A stretch of DNA of 64,000 nt from the NCBI RefSeq assembly GCF_037975245.1, contig NC_092566.1:16965001-17029000 (forward strand), given 5' to 3'. A program made the translations under genes and the position numbers. Positions 1 to 13,500 of the stretch are shown piece after piece. The notes beneath the pieces were generated by a model, which was not told the origin of the DNA, did not search any database, and worked only from the letters and a program-made list of their open reading frames with translations. Position 1 is the stretch's first letter; each line of letters starts with the position of its first letter. The DNA comes from Apostichopus japonicus. Taxonomy: Eukaryota > Echinodermata > Holothuroidea > Aspidochirotida > Stichopodidae.

Positions 1-165
1 CTCGTACACCTGCACTATCTATCCTCTAAAGATATGGTAAGAAGATCGAGAATGAAATGGGGAATTGAAAAGGAGGAATGGTATCAATATGTGCAGAAGA
101 AAGAATGGAAAGAAAATGATAGACATGAGGTTGGGTTCGAAGAGGATGTTAGTGTAGAATATTGA
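1..165 (+). other. Unidentified open frame entering from the left edge
   Basis: Frame 1 is open from the first base to a TGA at 163-165 and gives 54 charged residues rich in Lys, Glu and Trp, ending EEDVSVEY. I do not recognise it. It could be the tail of a transposon ORF or chance. It lies on the strand opposite to aGPCR gene A, in what should be an intron of that gene. Confidence 0.15.
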
Positions 166-485
166 TTAGTTCTTTTCATGTAGTAACGTGTCAATTTCAT
201 GACACTTCACCATGCTTTTCAATATAATTGAACATTTCGTCATGAGTTTTCTATATACCTTTATTCTTACTTCTATGAACATTGTATTTCATCGTCAATA
301 TTATCGAACAGAAATGGACATTTTTCACGGGGAATTCCACTAATGGTGCCACTATGTGACTGAGTGTGCGTGTTAGCAACTGATCTTAGAGCAATGTTTA
401 ACCTATTTCCTTATTTATCTTAGTTGTGAAATGTCAAGGGTACATCCATCATATTTTGGTTCATGGTTCATTTCCATACACTTAC

Positions 486-1590
486 GGCATCTACTATAAA
501 TCTTGTAACAATATGATCTTCCTCTTCGAGACTTTCTACGACAAGTCCATCGAGCTCCAGCTTTGCTGAAACTACTTGACTTGCAAACACTTCTCTCTGT
601 ACAGATCCAGCTCTTGGTCGACCAGTGTCCAACGACTGGTCTGTCATGAATAGTCTCGCATCCTTGAATATTGAGAAACTAATTGGAATTTGTGAAATAC
701 TTGGATCGTCTAAAGAGGAAAGGAACAAGATGCATTCGGTAAGTTAAATGGTATAGGTAGATGATAACAGACCAAACACAACTTTCACACTTTTCCAAGT
801 GTGAAAGAATGATTTCTTAACGTATTGTGGATACAAGAAAGTGAGTGACATTAACAATAGCAGAATATTCGATATTCATCGGTTTGGATTTATTTCATTA
901 GTAGTATTACTATTAAGTTGAAGACGATTTTCTATCGCATATGCAGATGTTTAAATTCCACATTTTGCTTAATGAATCGGGCTAAACTGAGTTAGGTTAT
1001 TTACAGGTTTATCTAAAATTAAAGAAAGGCTTTGCAGAGTCTCAGTTTGGTTCTTCTTCTTCTACATACAAGGCTGCTATGTACCGAAATTATTATGTGT
1101 GTGAAATAGGATGATCCAGAGGTTGCAGAAGATATCAGGCAACAACAAAAGAAAAATCCCCCCAAAAAAATCATTACAACTCTTATACAAGTTAAAAACT
1201 TTTTAAACAAACTTTACGTTTTTGCGCAAGATCCAAAATCCCCTTCGGAATGAAAATAGAGACTGTACTAGTGTCAATATATACTTCATTTTCGTCGTTA
1301 AACAATCGTGTGTTTTCCTGTTTGAAATCAGCAGTAAGTAATTCCTGTTCGGGGATATTGCTCGAAGGTGAGTATAAAAATGTCACTCCTGAAGTGATAG
1401 TTGGATCAAATTTAACAGCTGTTACTCCAACGTTTTCCTGAACATCAGTAAAGTTGTCTGATTGCTTCTGCCTGTTCGATACTTGCTGATGAAGGGAAGA
1501 AATAACACTCGCAGTGTCCTCAGCTTGTTCTAGTTGATCTTCTCCTATTTCCATAAGATTACTGACGGTCCCGACAACGGATTGTGTAAC
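486..1590 (-). CDS. Gene A GAIN-domain exons (1218-1590 and 486-709)
   Basis: The first exon (373 bp) opens after an AG at 1591-1592 with VTQSVVGTVSNLME and ends in phase 1 at a GTAAAG donor. It matches a 373 bp exon of gene B residue by residue (for example NFTDVQ and VGV.AVK). The second exon (224 bp) starts in phase 1 and contains ISQIPISFSIFKDARLF, SQVVSAKLELDGLVV and TRFIVDA, the beta-rich C-terminal part of a GAIN domain just before the GPS. The GPS exon itself is off the left edge. Confidence 0.75.
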
Positions 1591-4500
1591 CTAAAAATGC
1601 GTCGTAATGGTAAAGTATGAGCTGCTCATGTAGTTACAGCATTTGTTCCATTCCTCTCACAGTACGTGATCAATAGAGAATCTTTCTGCTCAATTACTTG
1701 ATTATATTATTTAAATTATTAAAGAAACATACAGTAAGCAAACCAATACAAATTTTATCAGTATAATATACATTGTTAAAAAAACAGAATGCAATTATTG
1801 CGAGCATACACTATTATTCAAACACAGCACAAAAAGAATTTCCTAAATTCTAGGAAAATATAATACCGATTGTGCGGAATACATTCACCCGTCCAAATCA
1901 ATCTTGTTGATACATGTACCAACTTCGTAACATTCTTCATCATTTACTGCATACAAAGCTATGCATCGTTTGTTAATCACTTCGAAAGCAAACATGGAAC
2001 AACTGAGCAGGCCTTTCCTCCATTTGATAGAAAGATAAAGTAATGCATGGTCCGGAACTGTGATAATAAAGAAGTAATTTGTTGCATGTTACGGCATTAC
2101 ATGTTATAAAACATGTATCATGCTCGTTTCAAATTCAGATTTTCTCTATATCATCTAAACAACAATGGTAATGTAATTAAATCCAATTGCCTTACTTCTG
2201 GAGAAGAGCTGTTAACTTCTGCGATTGATTCCAGTGATATGGCAACATTGTTAATCGCTGTCGTATCCAGGCACTCCGACTGAGTTGTAACTATTGCTAG
2301 ATCGTTGGCTACTTCCTCCACATTGTCTTCCGAAATATTTGTCTAAAAAGACCGATAATATAATGTGAAATTAATTTAAAAAAAATACTTTAATTGCTGT
2401 TCTTATTACGTAACCATTCAGAATCCACGACCGAGTGGATTGGCATATGGTGCATTACTTGTTATATGATGGTACACTGTTTACGTATTACGAGATATTA
2501 GCATGACTTACATTGGTTATCCGTTCGATTTCCTGGGAAGCTTCGTCGGCACAAGTAAAACAAGTAGTAAGTGTTGGATCTTCCCAACCATTGTCAACGC
2601 ATTTTCTTGTGGCCAACGGCTGATCAGCTGGTTAAGACAAAGGTCCAAAGATATTTCAATATGACAATATAGTTACACTGTAATTCTTACTTTTCAAAAG
2701 TCCTTTATTAGGATTTACATATTAGTACAAACTGAGCCCAGCACAGGTTTTGGCATCTTTCAAGGGAGTGGTTCATTTTATTAAGCTATTTTGACTCCCT
2801 ACTATCAAAAAAATATTCATAATCATGAATGTAATAGAATATTCTCTCTAAAAACTAACAAATAAAGTTGACCTATGGATGCTTAAAATATACAATAACT
2901 TCTGCTATGAATTGCAAAGAAATATTGCACGTTCCCTGTTAATGAATATGGTTATTTACAAACATTATGTAAGCAACGTTTAAAGGAATGCACCAAAAAT
3001 CGAGATTGAAGATTTGAAAACTTCGAATCGTTAAACAAACACCTGTAACTTGCGATGAAGGCTTTCAGGCAGTCGCAGGATAAAGTAGTAATTCAATGAT
3101 AGATTATCCATGGTGAACTAATTAACAATAGACAAAACATGTGTACTTGACTTTTTCACCAAGTATAGCTACTTGGGAAAAATGTTACTACTTACGGCTC
3201 GACGAATCATCATCGCATGTTTCGGAGGAATTTACACTTTTTCCAGGAACAGTATCTTCAAAAGTCAGGTGGACTCCGCTGTAGGATATATTTTCAGATG
3301 GACAACTTAGAAATGGCACATCTTTAAACAAAAATAAGGAAAAGTTCTCGAGGTGATTAACTCATTTTAGAATGTTTTTCTAAATACCATCGGTTACATG
3401 CATCAGTAAACTGTGTATTTGTGATAGTGTGCTCTAAATAGTTCCTATTAAATTTGAAAAAAAGGTACCCCAGCCTTCTTCGTGGTTGCTGTTACTGGCG
3501 CCTAGCATTGGAAATGTATTCCCTACTAACTTCTTGAATATGATTGTAGTATGTTTTTCTTTTATATGTAGACCGACATGCCACAGTAAATACTGATATG
3601 TGCTTGCACTTAAACCATGTTTCCCGTATTTGACATCATGACCCATGATAAGATAAGATAAGATAAGATAAGATAAACTTTATTGCATCCGATAGGGAAA
3701 TTACATGCTTGCAGATAAAACAGTAAGATATAAAAACGATACTATACAACAATAAGAGAACAAACAGTAGGACAATAAAAGCATAAGAAATGCTAATAAC
3801 AAGGAACGGGAACAGATGGGCCGAAGCTCACAGAATGGCAAGGAATAAAAAGTATAAACAAATCACAAACGGTAAATATGATAAGAACCCAATGAAAGAA
3901 GGAAAGACAAAGGCAAGAGATTAGCGATTAAAAGATGCATTAAAAATTCTAACAGCTTGTCCCATGAAAGATGAGGGGTAACGATTAGTATGAGCCTTCG
4001 GAGGTCTCATCCTCCACTACGAGGGATAAAACAATTATTTAATGGAGCGTGGAGAGGGTGATCGATATCCTTGAGAACTGAATGTAGCTTATCATTAACC
4101 CGACTATCAAAGACCTCGTCAACCACTGGCAAGCGTTTCCCAACAGCCCTACCTGCCCGTATAACAGTATCATCTAACACTTTCTTGGATGTCTTATTTA
4201 TGTTACCAACCCAGGAAGTTATGCAGTATGACCAAACACTACTAATAATAGAGTTGTAAAAAATGGATAAAATGTTCTGGTTCACGTCAAAAGAGACTAA
4301 TTTCCTCAAGCAATACATTCGTGGTTTCAAACGTTTGGCAACATACTCAACATGTGCATCCCACTTTAGCTGATCATCCATAACTACACCCAAATATTTG
4401 TACTCAGTTACCCTATCCACTGTCTTACTGTCAATGACCACAGGTTCGGGCACTATCTTGTTCGCTCTCCGGAAGTCTATAATGAGTTCCTTCGTCTTGC

Positions 4501-7500
4501 TGACGTTAAGATGGAGATAATTCCTGTCGCATTCAGCAACAAAATTGGCAATTTGTTCACGGTAGATCCGGTCATCGTCATTTTTAATCCGGCCAACGAG
4601 AGCAGTGTCATCCGCGAACTTGATGAGCGGACAGCTGAGGTCAGTGGAGCGTATTCCGGAGGTATACAGAGTGAATAGGAATGGTGCTAACACAGTGCCC
4701 TGAGGTGCTCCAGTGCTACATTCCATAATGTCAGATACAACATCACGACCGATACGTACAAATTGTGAGCGGTTAGTGAGATAGTCTAATACCCATCGAA
4801 CCAAAGCATGTGGCACATCATCAGATCCAAGTAAAACGTTAGCTAAAATATGAGGTTGCATCGTATTAAAAGCAGATGAAAAATCAAAGAACATGATGCG
4901 AGCGGAGACTTTACCAGATTTAGAGTCTTCGAGATGGGAGTATAATGTGTCCAGTGTGAACAGGAGTGCATCGTCAGTGTTGCGTCCCTTCCTATATGCG
5001 AACTGGTGATCATCCATTAGGTTTACAGTTAGCCTTTTGATATACTGCAATATAAATCTTTCACATGATTTCATGGCTACGGAAGTGAGCGCCACCGGAC
5101 GAAGATCATTCATGCTGGTGATAGTTGACTTTTTGGGCACCGGAATAATACAGGATTGTTTCCATAGGCGAGGGATGCACTGGGTCCTAAAGCACAAGTT
5201 GAAAATGTGGGTGAAGATATAGGACAATTGATGGTTACATAGTTTCAAAACTCGCGGTGAGAGTTTGTCCGGTCCAGCTGATTTTGATGCGTTCAGCCGG
5301 GAGAAATCTCGAAGTACATCATCCTCTGTTATGGTTAGGAAAGGCGCGGACTCCCCGGAAGTTACTCTGAGAATACGTTCGATTTCATCCGTGAAATCGT
5401 GGCAATCGAACCGGTTATAAAATGAGTTCAGTTGATTGGCGTAGGTTTGGGAGTATTCTGGTAATGAGCAATGCTTCGAGCTACCGTTAGTATAACCGCT
5501 CATCAAACGCATGCCGGTCCACACATCCCTAATGTTGTTTGTTGTGAAATTATTTTCGATTTTCCGTTTATAATCATCTTTCTCTTGTTTGATTACAGAG
5601 TTAATCTCCTTCTGAATTAGCTTCAAGTCGTTTTTAGAACCCGTTCTGAATATCAGTTTCTTCTTATTGATCAACTGTTTCACCCTTTTAGTAATCCATG
5701 GCTTGTTATTGGGATAACATTTGACTTTCTTCGTGGGAATGATGGCGTCCTCACAAAATTTGATATAGGAGCTGACGGTGTCCGTTAATTCGTGAATATC
5801 ATCGGCAGTGTCAACAAACATTTCCCAGTCCGTGCGATCAAAACAGTCTTGGAGTTGATCCAGGGCATCATCCGACCATTGTTTGATTGTAATTACCCGC
5901 GGCTTTTCACGCTGGACGACAGGCCTGTACTTTGGTAACAGGAGAACGAGGTCATGGTCGGCTTCACCAAGCTTAGTCAACTGGGATGATACATAAGCGT
6001 CTTTGACGTTGGTGTAACAAAGGTCCAGAGTCGATTCCCCCCGTGTTGGACAATTGACGTGTTGATAAAACCGTAATCCCGGGTGTTTCATTGATCCATG
6101 GTTGAAATCTCCATTAACCACAATAAGGGCATCAGGGGCTTTAGCTTCCAAATCTTGAATGGCCTTAATCAACTCAGCACTACCAGCCTTGGCAACGGAC
6201 TTGTCCGGTATGTAAACAGTACAGACTAAAACATGTGAGAACTCCCGCGGTAGATAAAATGGCCGTACAGAAACAGTTAACATTTCCAGGTGGGGGGTGC
6301 AAACATAGTCCTTTCTGTACACATTATTTGGGTGACACCACTTCTGGTTGACGTAAACACACACACCTCCCCCACTGCATTTACCAGCCGCTTCCAAATC
6401 CCTGTCACCACGTACCAGTTGGAATCCGTCGATGTTAACATGATCGTCACTATGGTTACCTGTCAACCATGTCTCTGTGAACGACACAATACAAGTATTC
6501 CTGAAGTCCGACAAATATCTCACACTCGCACAAAGTTCATCCATCTTGTTGCTGAGAGACTGAACATTTCCCATTATGATTGAGGGTAAATAAGGCCGGT
6601 TCTTACACTGACTATTCCTTCGTTTGACACCCCCTGCTTTCCCACGCTTTCGTCGCCTCATCTCTTTTGGTAATCGCATATCTGGTAGTCCTGTACCGAC
6701 TGCACATCTAGTACCGATTGCGCGAAGTTCCGATGGAGTGTAATAGAAGACTGTCCGGTGGCCATTATGAAAAACCTCGCCATTTCCGTGGGAAACGATA
6801 CAAACAGTCACAAACACAACCAACAAAACGATAAACATCCACTTAGAGCACATATTGACAGCATTCGGTGGATAAAACAGCGACAGTAGAACGATGAAAC
6901 ATGGAATTCGAGAGGAAACTGCAAGCTGTGTCGCCACGCGAGCAGCGCCACATGATGGTAAATAGCTACTCAATACTTGTCATTAACACACTTTCTTTGA
7001 TCATGTCGAAGAAACTGTCATTCAAAACTGTAAAGTCATCAGTTCTACTTGCCTCCCCACTTTAACCAGTCAACGGAAGACGAAAACTAACTAAGGATAA
7101 TGGCTGTAAAACTTATGCCCGATTAAAAATAGAGAATATCAATCACCGATGAGATATCAAAAACACGCAACCCGGTTGCAAGATGAAACTGTGTCAAAGT
7201 GTAAACTGAATATTCAATTGATTTGTGACGACATCAAACTGTCTCCAAACGTTCATATTCTTCCTTTACTTGTTGGTGTTGTTTTTTCGTTATTAGCAAG
7301 CACATTTGTGATAACGTAACCGTTCGCAGAAGTACTATAGACACAATATCAGTAATAATAATCTTAAATTAGACAGTGTTGGTACATATACCTGAATACT
7401 TATTTACGTCCAAGGAAAACCCAATAAAAATCATTCTTACTACTGTCCGGAGATCCCAACAGTTGTACATCACGATTTGTCGAGATGCCATCAAAAGTAC

Positions 7501-10500
7501 ACTTGTTTTTTCTTTCTTTTTTGTGTAATTTAGAACTGCCCTTTTAATATTTAAACAGTGCTTATGAAAGTTTAACATATCAATAACATTGTAATGTCTT
7601 GTGGTTAAAAAAAAAACCCATTTAAATGATAGAGTTTATGGACAAGAAATGCACTCAAATCCAAATTACATCACAAAGTACCTTTGAAGTTTGTGAACCC
7701 TCCCACCCCTCCCCTCCCTCCCCCTTCCTCCCCCTCCCTCCCCCTCCCTCCAAACAATATTAAGGGAGCACTCTTCCGCTAATCCTGAATGTCAGTTCTA
7801 TCACACATATGGGTTCTCGGTAGTACAAGAATGGAATTCAAGAACCGTTTCAAATGACAAAATATGCTATGCTTACGTGTGGTCGGTAATACCGTTGGTG
7901 TTGTTAAAGGCCATTTGGCAGTCGTTGTTGTAATAGCTGTAGTCTTTCCCCCTGTTGTTACATCGGTAGTTAGAAGAGCTGTTGACGGGGGTTCTGTAGA
8001 CTGTGGGAGCGTCGACAATACTGCTGTCGTCAAAATTTCCTTAGTTGAGAATCGGGTTGTAGAATCTAACGCTGTTGTGACATCTGTTGTTGTTTCATCT
8101 ATCGCTGTTGTCTCACCGCTTGTTGTTTCACTTGTTACATCGGTCGTTCGAAATACTGTTGACGGAAGTTCTGTAGAGGGTGGCTGAGTCGATAGTACTG
8201 CTGTCGTCGAAATATCCTTAGTTGAGAATCGGGTTGTAGAATCTAACGCTGTTGTGACATCTGCTGTTGTTTCATCTATCGCTGTTGTCTCACCGCTTGT
8301 TGTTTCACTTGTTACATCGGTCGTTCGAAGAACTGTTGACGGAAGTTCTGTAGAGGGTGACTGAGTCGATAGTACTGCTGTCGTCGAAACATCCTTAGTT
8401 GAGAATCGGGTTGTAGAATCTAACGCTGTTGTGACATCTGTTGTTGTTTCATCTATCGCTGTTGCCTCACCGATGGTTGTTTCGCTTGTTACAGCGGTCG
8501 TTCGAAGTACTGTTGACGTAAGTTCTGTAGAAGGTGGCTGCGTGGACGGTACTGCTGTCGTCGAAATCTTCTTAGAAGTTAATATATTTGAAGGTTCAGT
8601 GGATTGTGCAACCGTCGAAATCACTGGAGTTGTTGTGTAGTTTGTGGTAGAATTAAAGTCTGTTGAGATATTTGCAGAAGTGACCTCAAGAGTTGAAGAA
8701 TTGTCTGTTGTTGGTGATAAAGAGGTCGCCGTGGTCTCTTCGTAAGTCATGAGATCAATAGTGATAGGGTTTGCCGTAGTTAAATTGATTGTTGACACAG
8801 ATGTTGATATATAAGTTGGTTCAGTGGATTGTGCAACCGTTGAAATCACTGGTGTTGTGGTAGAGTTTGTGGTAAAAGGTGGCTGCGTCGACGGTACTGC
8901 TGTCGTCGAAGTCTCCTTAGAAGTTAATATATTAGTTGGTTCAGTGGATTGTGCAACCGTTGAAATCACAGGTGTTGTTGTATAGTTTGTGGTAGAATAA
9001 AAGTCTGTTGAGACATTTGCAGAGGTGACCTCAAGAGTTGTAGAATTGTCTGTTGTTAGTGATAAAGAGGTCGCCGTGGTCTCTTCGCTGGTGTGATCAA
9101 TAGTAGTAATGTTTGCCGTAGTTAAATTGGTTGTTGATGCAGATGTTGATATATTAGTTGGTTCAGTGGATTGTGCAATCGTTGAAATGACTGGTGTTGT
9201 TGTATAGTTTGTGGTAAAAGGTGGCTGCGTCGACGGTGCTGCTGTCGTCCTAATCTCCTTAGAAGTTAATATATTAGTTGGTTCAGCGGATTGTGCAACC
9301 GTTGAAATCACTGGTGTTGTTGTATAGTTTGTGGTAAAAGGTGGCTGCGTCGACGGTACTGCTGTTGTCGAAATCTCCGAATTAAAGTCTGTTGAGACAT
9401 TTGCAGAGGTGACATCAAGAGTTGAAGAATTGACTGTTGTTGGTGACAAGGAGGTCGCCGTGGTCTCTTCGTTAGTCATGAGATCAATAGTAATAGGGTT
9501 TGCCGTAGTTAAATTGGTTGTTGACGCAGATGTTGATATATTAGTTGGTTCAGTGGATTGTGCAACCGTTGAAATAACTGGTGTTGTTGTATAGTTTGTG
9601 GTAGAATTAAAGTCTGTTGAAACATTTGCAGAGGTGACCTCAAGAGTTGAAGAATTGTCTGTTGTTGGTGATAAAGAGGTCGCCGTGGTCTCTTCGTTAG
9701 TCATGAGATCAATAGTAGTAGGATTTGCCGTAGTTAAATTGGTTGCTGACGCAGATGTTGATATATTAGTTGGTTCAGTGGATTGTGTAACCGTTGAAAT
9801 CACTGGAGTTGTTGTGTAGTTTGTGGTAGAATTAAAGTCTGTTGAGACATTTGCAGAGGTGACCTCAAGAGTTGTAGAATTGTCTGTTGTTCGTGATAAA
9901 GAGGTCGCCGTGGTCTCTTCGTTAGTCATGAGATCAATAGTAGTGATGTTTGCCGTAGTTAAATTGGTTGTTGATGCAGATGTTGATATATTAGTTGGTT
10001 CAGTGGATTGTGCAATCGTTGAAATCACTGGTGTTGTTGTATAGTTTGTGGTAAAAGGTGGCTGCGTCGACGGTACTGCTGTCGTCCAAATCTCCTTAGA
10101 AGTTAATATATTAGTTGGTTCAGCGGATTGTGCAACCGTTGAAATCACTGGTGTTGTTGTATAGTTTGTGGTAAAAGGTGGCTGCGTCGACGGTACTGCT
10201 GTCGTCGAAGTCTCCTTAGAAGTTGATATATTACTTGGTTCAGTGGATTGTGCAACCGTTGAAATCACAGGTGTTGTTGTATAGTTTGTGGTGGAATTAA
10301 AGTCTGTTGAGAGATTTGCAGAGGTGACCTCAAGAGTTGTAGAATTGTCTGTTGTTGGTGATAAAGAGGTCGCCGTGGTCTCTTCGTTGGTGAGATCAAT
10401 AGTAGTAATGTTTGCCGTAGTTAAATTGGTTGTTGATGCAGATGTTGATATATTACTTGGTTCAGTGGATTGTGCAATCGTTGAAATGACTGGTGTTGTT

Positions 10501-13500
10501 GTATAGTTTGTGGTAAAAGGTGGCTGCGTCGACGGTGCTGCTGTCGTCCTAATCTCCTTAGAAGTTAATATATTAGTTGGTTCAGCGGATTGTGCAACCG
10601 TTGAAATCACTGGTGTTGTTGTAAAGTTTGTGATAAAAGGTGGCTGCGTCGACGGTACTGCTGTTGTCGAAATCTCCGAATTAAAGTCTGTTGAGACATT
10701 TGCAGAGGTGACATCAAGAGTTGAAGAATTGACTGTTGTTGGTGACAAGGAGGTCGCCGTGGTCTCTTCGTTAGTCATGAGATCAATAGTAGTAGGGTTT
10801 GCCGTAGTTAAATTGGTTGCTGACGCAGATGTTGATATATTAGTTGGTTCAGTGGATTGTGCAACCGTTGAAATCACTGGAGTTGTTGTGTAGTTTGTGG
10901 TAGAATTAAAGTCTGTTGAGACATTTGCAGAGGTGACCTCAAGAGTTGTAGAATTGTCTGTTGTTCGTGATAAAGAGGTCGCCGTGGTCTCTTCGTTAGT
11001 CATGAGATCAATAGTAGTGATATTTGCCGTAGTTAAATTGGTTGTTGATGCAGATGTTGATATATTAGTTGGTTCAGTGGATTGTGCAATCGTTGAAATC
11101 CCTGGTGTTGTTGTATAGTTTGTGGTAAAAGGTGGCTGCGTTGACGGTACTGCTGTCGTCCAAATTCCTTCAGAAGTTAATATATTAGTTGGTTCAGTGG
11201 ATTGTGCAACCGTCGAAATCACTGGAGTTGTTGTGTAGTTTGTGGTAGAATTAAAGTCTGTTGAGACATTTGCAGAGGTGACCTCAAGAGTTGTAGAATT
11301 GTCTGTTGTTCGTGATAAAGAGGTCGCCGTGGTCTCTTCGTTGGTGAGATCAATAGTAGTAATGTTTGCCGTAGTTATATTGGTTGTTGACGCAGATGTT
11401 GATATATTAGTTGGTTCAGTGGATTGTGCAATCGTTGAAATCCCTGGTGTTGTTGTATAGTTTGTGGTAAAAGGTGGCTGCGTTGACGGTACTGCTGTCG
11501 TCCAAATTCCTTCAGAAGTTAATATATTAGTTGGTTCAGTGGATTGTGCAACCGTCGAAATCACTGGAGTTGTTGTGTAGTTTGTGGTAGAATTAAAGTC
11601 TGTTGAGACATTTGCAGAGGTGACCTCAAGAGTTGTAGAATTGTCTGTTGTTCGTGATAAAGAGGTCACCGTGGTCTCTTCGTTGGTGAGATCAATAGTA
11701 GTAATGTTTGCCGTAGTTATATTGGTTGTTGACGCAGATGTTGATATATAAGTTGGTTCAGTGGATTGTGCAATCGTTGAAATCCCTGGTGTTGTTGTAT
11801 AGTTTGTGGTAAAAGGTGGCTGCGTTGACGGTACTGCTGTCGTCCAAATTCCTTCAGAAGTTAATATATTAGTTGGTTCAGTGGATTGTGCAACCGTTGA
11901 AATAACTGGTGTTGTTGTATAGTTTGTGGTAGAATTAAAGTCTGTTGAGACATTTGCAGAAGTGACCTCAAGAGATGAAAAATTGTCTGTTGTTGTTGAT
12001 AAAGAAGTCTTACTGGTCTCGTCGTTAGCCGTGATATCAATGGTTGTAGAATATGCGGTATTGAATTTCGTTGTTGAGATAGTAGTTTGCACATCTGTTG
12101 TTTCAGTGGATTGTGCAACCGATACACTCACCGGTGTTGTGAGGTACGTGGGAGGATTAACTGCTGTTGAGGCCCTTGCAGTTGAAGAACTGTCTGTTGT
12201 TAGTGATGAAGAGGTCTCTGTGGTAAAATAAGAAGATGTTTTTTTTTTGAGAACATGATTTTGTCTGCTATGAAATTTTCGAAGTTATGTTATCGGTGAA
12301 AGTAGTGAACCCTGTTTCGCTATATTGTATATGTTGTGGATGGATAGCGCTTGTGGTTGAGGAGTTAGACGAATTCGTGTGATCTGTCGCAGTAAGAATG
12401 AAAAAAAGGTAAAATTTCGATTCTATCGTCGAAAGAAATGTCTGATGCTATCAGTTTGAGACTTTCTGCAGGCTAAACTATTTTAGCTTATTCGAATCTA
12501 CCCTGTGTGGAAAACCATTATCACTCGCACATTACTAAAGAAATCATTATATGACGAATGACCTATAACATTTTCACAGATATATTGACGAAAACGAAGG
12601 CTGAATATATTAATGATAATTTGTTCAGTACGCAGATCTTAGATGAAGGATGTGCATTTGAATGATGCAATTATGCAGTCCGTGACTTTACTATCGTAGG
12701 CCAACTTAAATATGAACCAATGCAAATGAAATTATTGAAAAGTAAAATAAAATAAGTAAGTAAAGTAAGATACCGTTTGTGGTTTTAACATTTCAATCAG
12801 AACAGCAAATTTTACCAATAATAAGAATTACAATAAAGGAACAAGATTAACTGCATTAAAATGAAGGAAGGCTACATTATCTTGTTTTGTTCTTACTATA
12901 TATTTTTGTCTAAATGTATTAGTGTATATGCAGGTAGTGACCTGCTAGACAAGCCTATACAGAGGTTTTAGGCCACATCCTTTTGCAATGTACGCGCAAC
13001 ATCGTTTTAATTAATATATACTTGTTTCATATATGTAAAATCTTAAAAAAAAGTAGGAGGGCGGGTATTCTTTCACCTACACCTCACTTTGCACTATTTT
13101 TAGATCACCTGTGGTGATGCAGTAAATTTTATGATGGAAAATAGTTCGTAATATTTACATTAATTAACAATTTTAATGGATATGCTCTTACCAAAATGAC
13201 AGCTTGTAAGTAATAATGACAAAGCAATACTCCAGGGAGTAGGCCCAAATCTGATAGTAACCATTTTCAAGGTGTAACACCACACAGCTTCACGGCATAT
13301 TAACACATGACGAATGTGAGTAGCATACTACACCTAATTTATTTTTAGCAATAGAGGACAAAGTGTGAAGATCACGTACTGAAAAACAAAGATGCAAAGT
13401 CCGAACATGGACATTTGTATTGTTTTTAGGTAAAATCATTGTTAACAGACCAATGGCGTATGAACAGTGTGTCAATAGACTGTTATCTACATATCAGCTC

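Noticed and set aside
7864-12217. Regular repeats as a CRISPR array or satellite
   Set aside because: The period is codon-based, the repeat is fully translated and no spacer-like unique sequences alternate with it; the genome is eukaryotic.
7864-12231. Long Val-rich open frames on the plus strand opposite the gene A mucin exon (and likewise at 31497-33782)
   Set aside because: They are the antisense of Thr-rich codons (ACN read backwards gives NGT) repeated in step with the mucin units; no splice sites or starts fit them.
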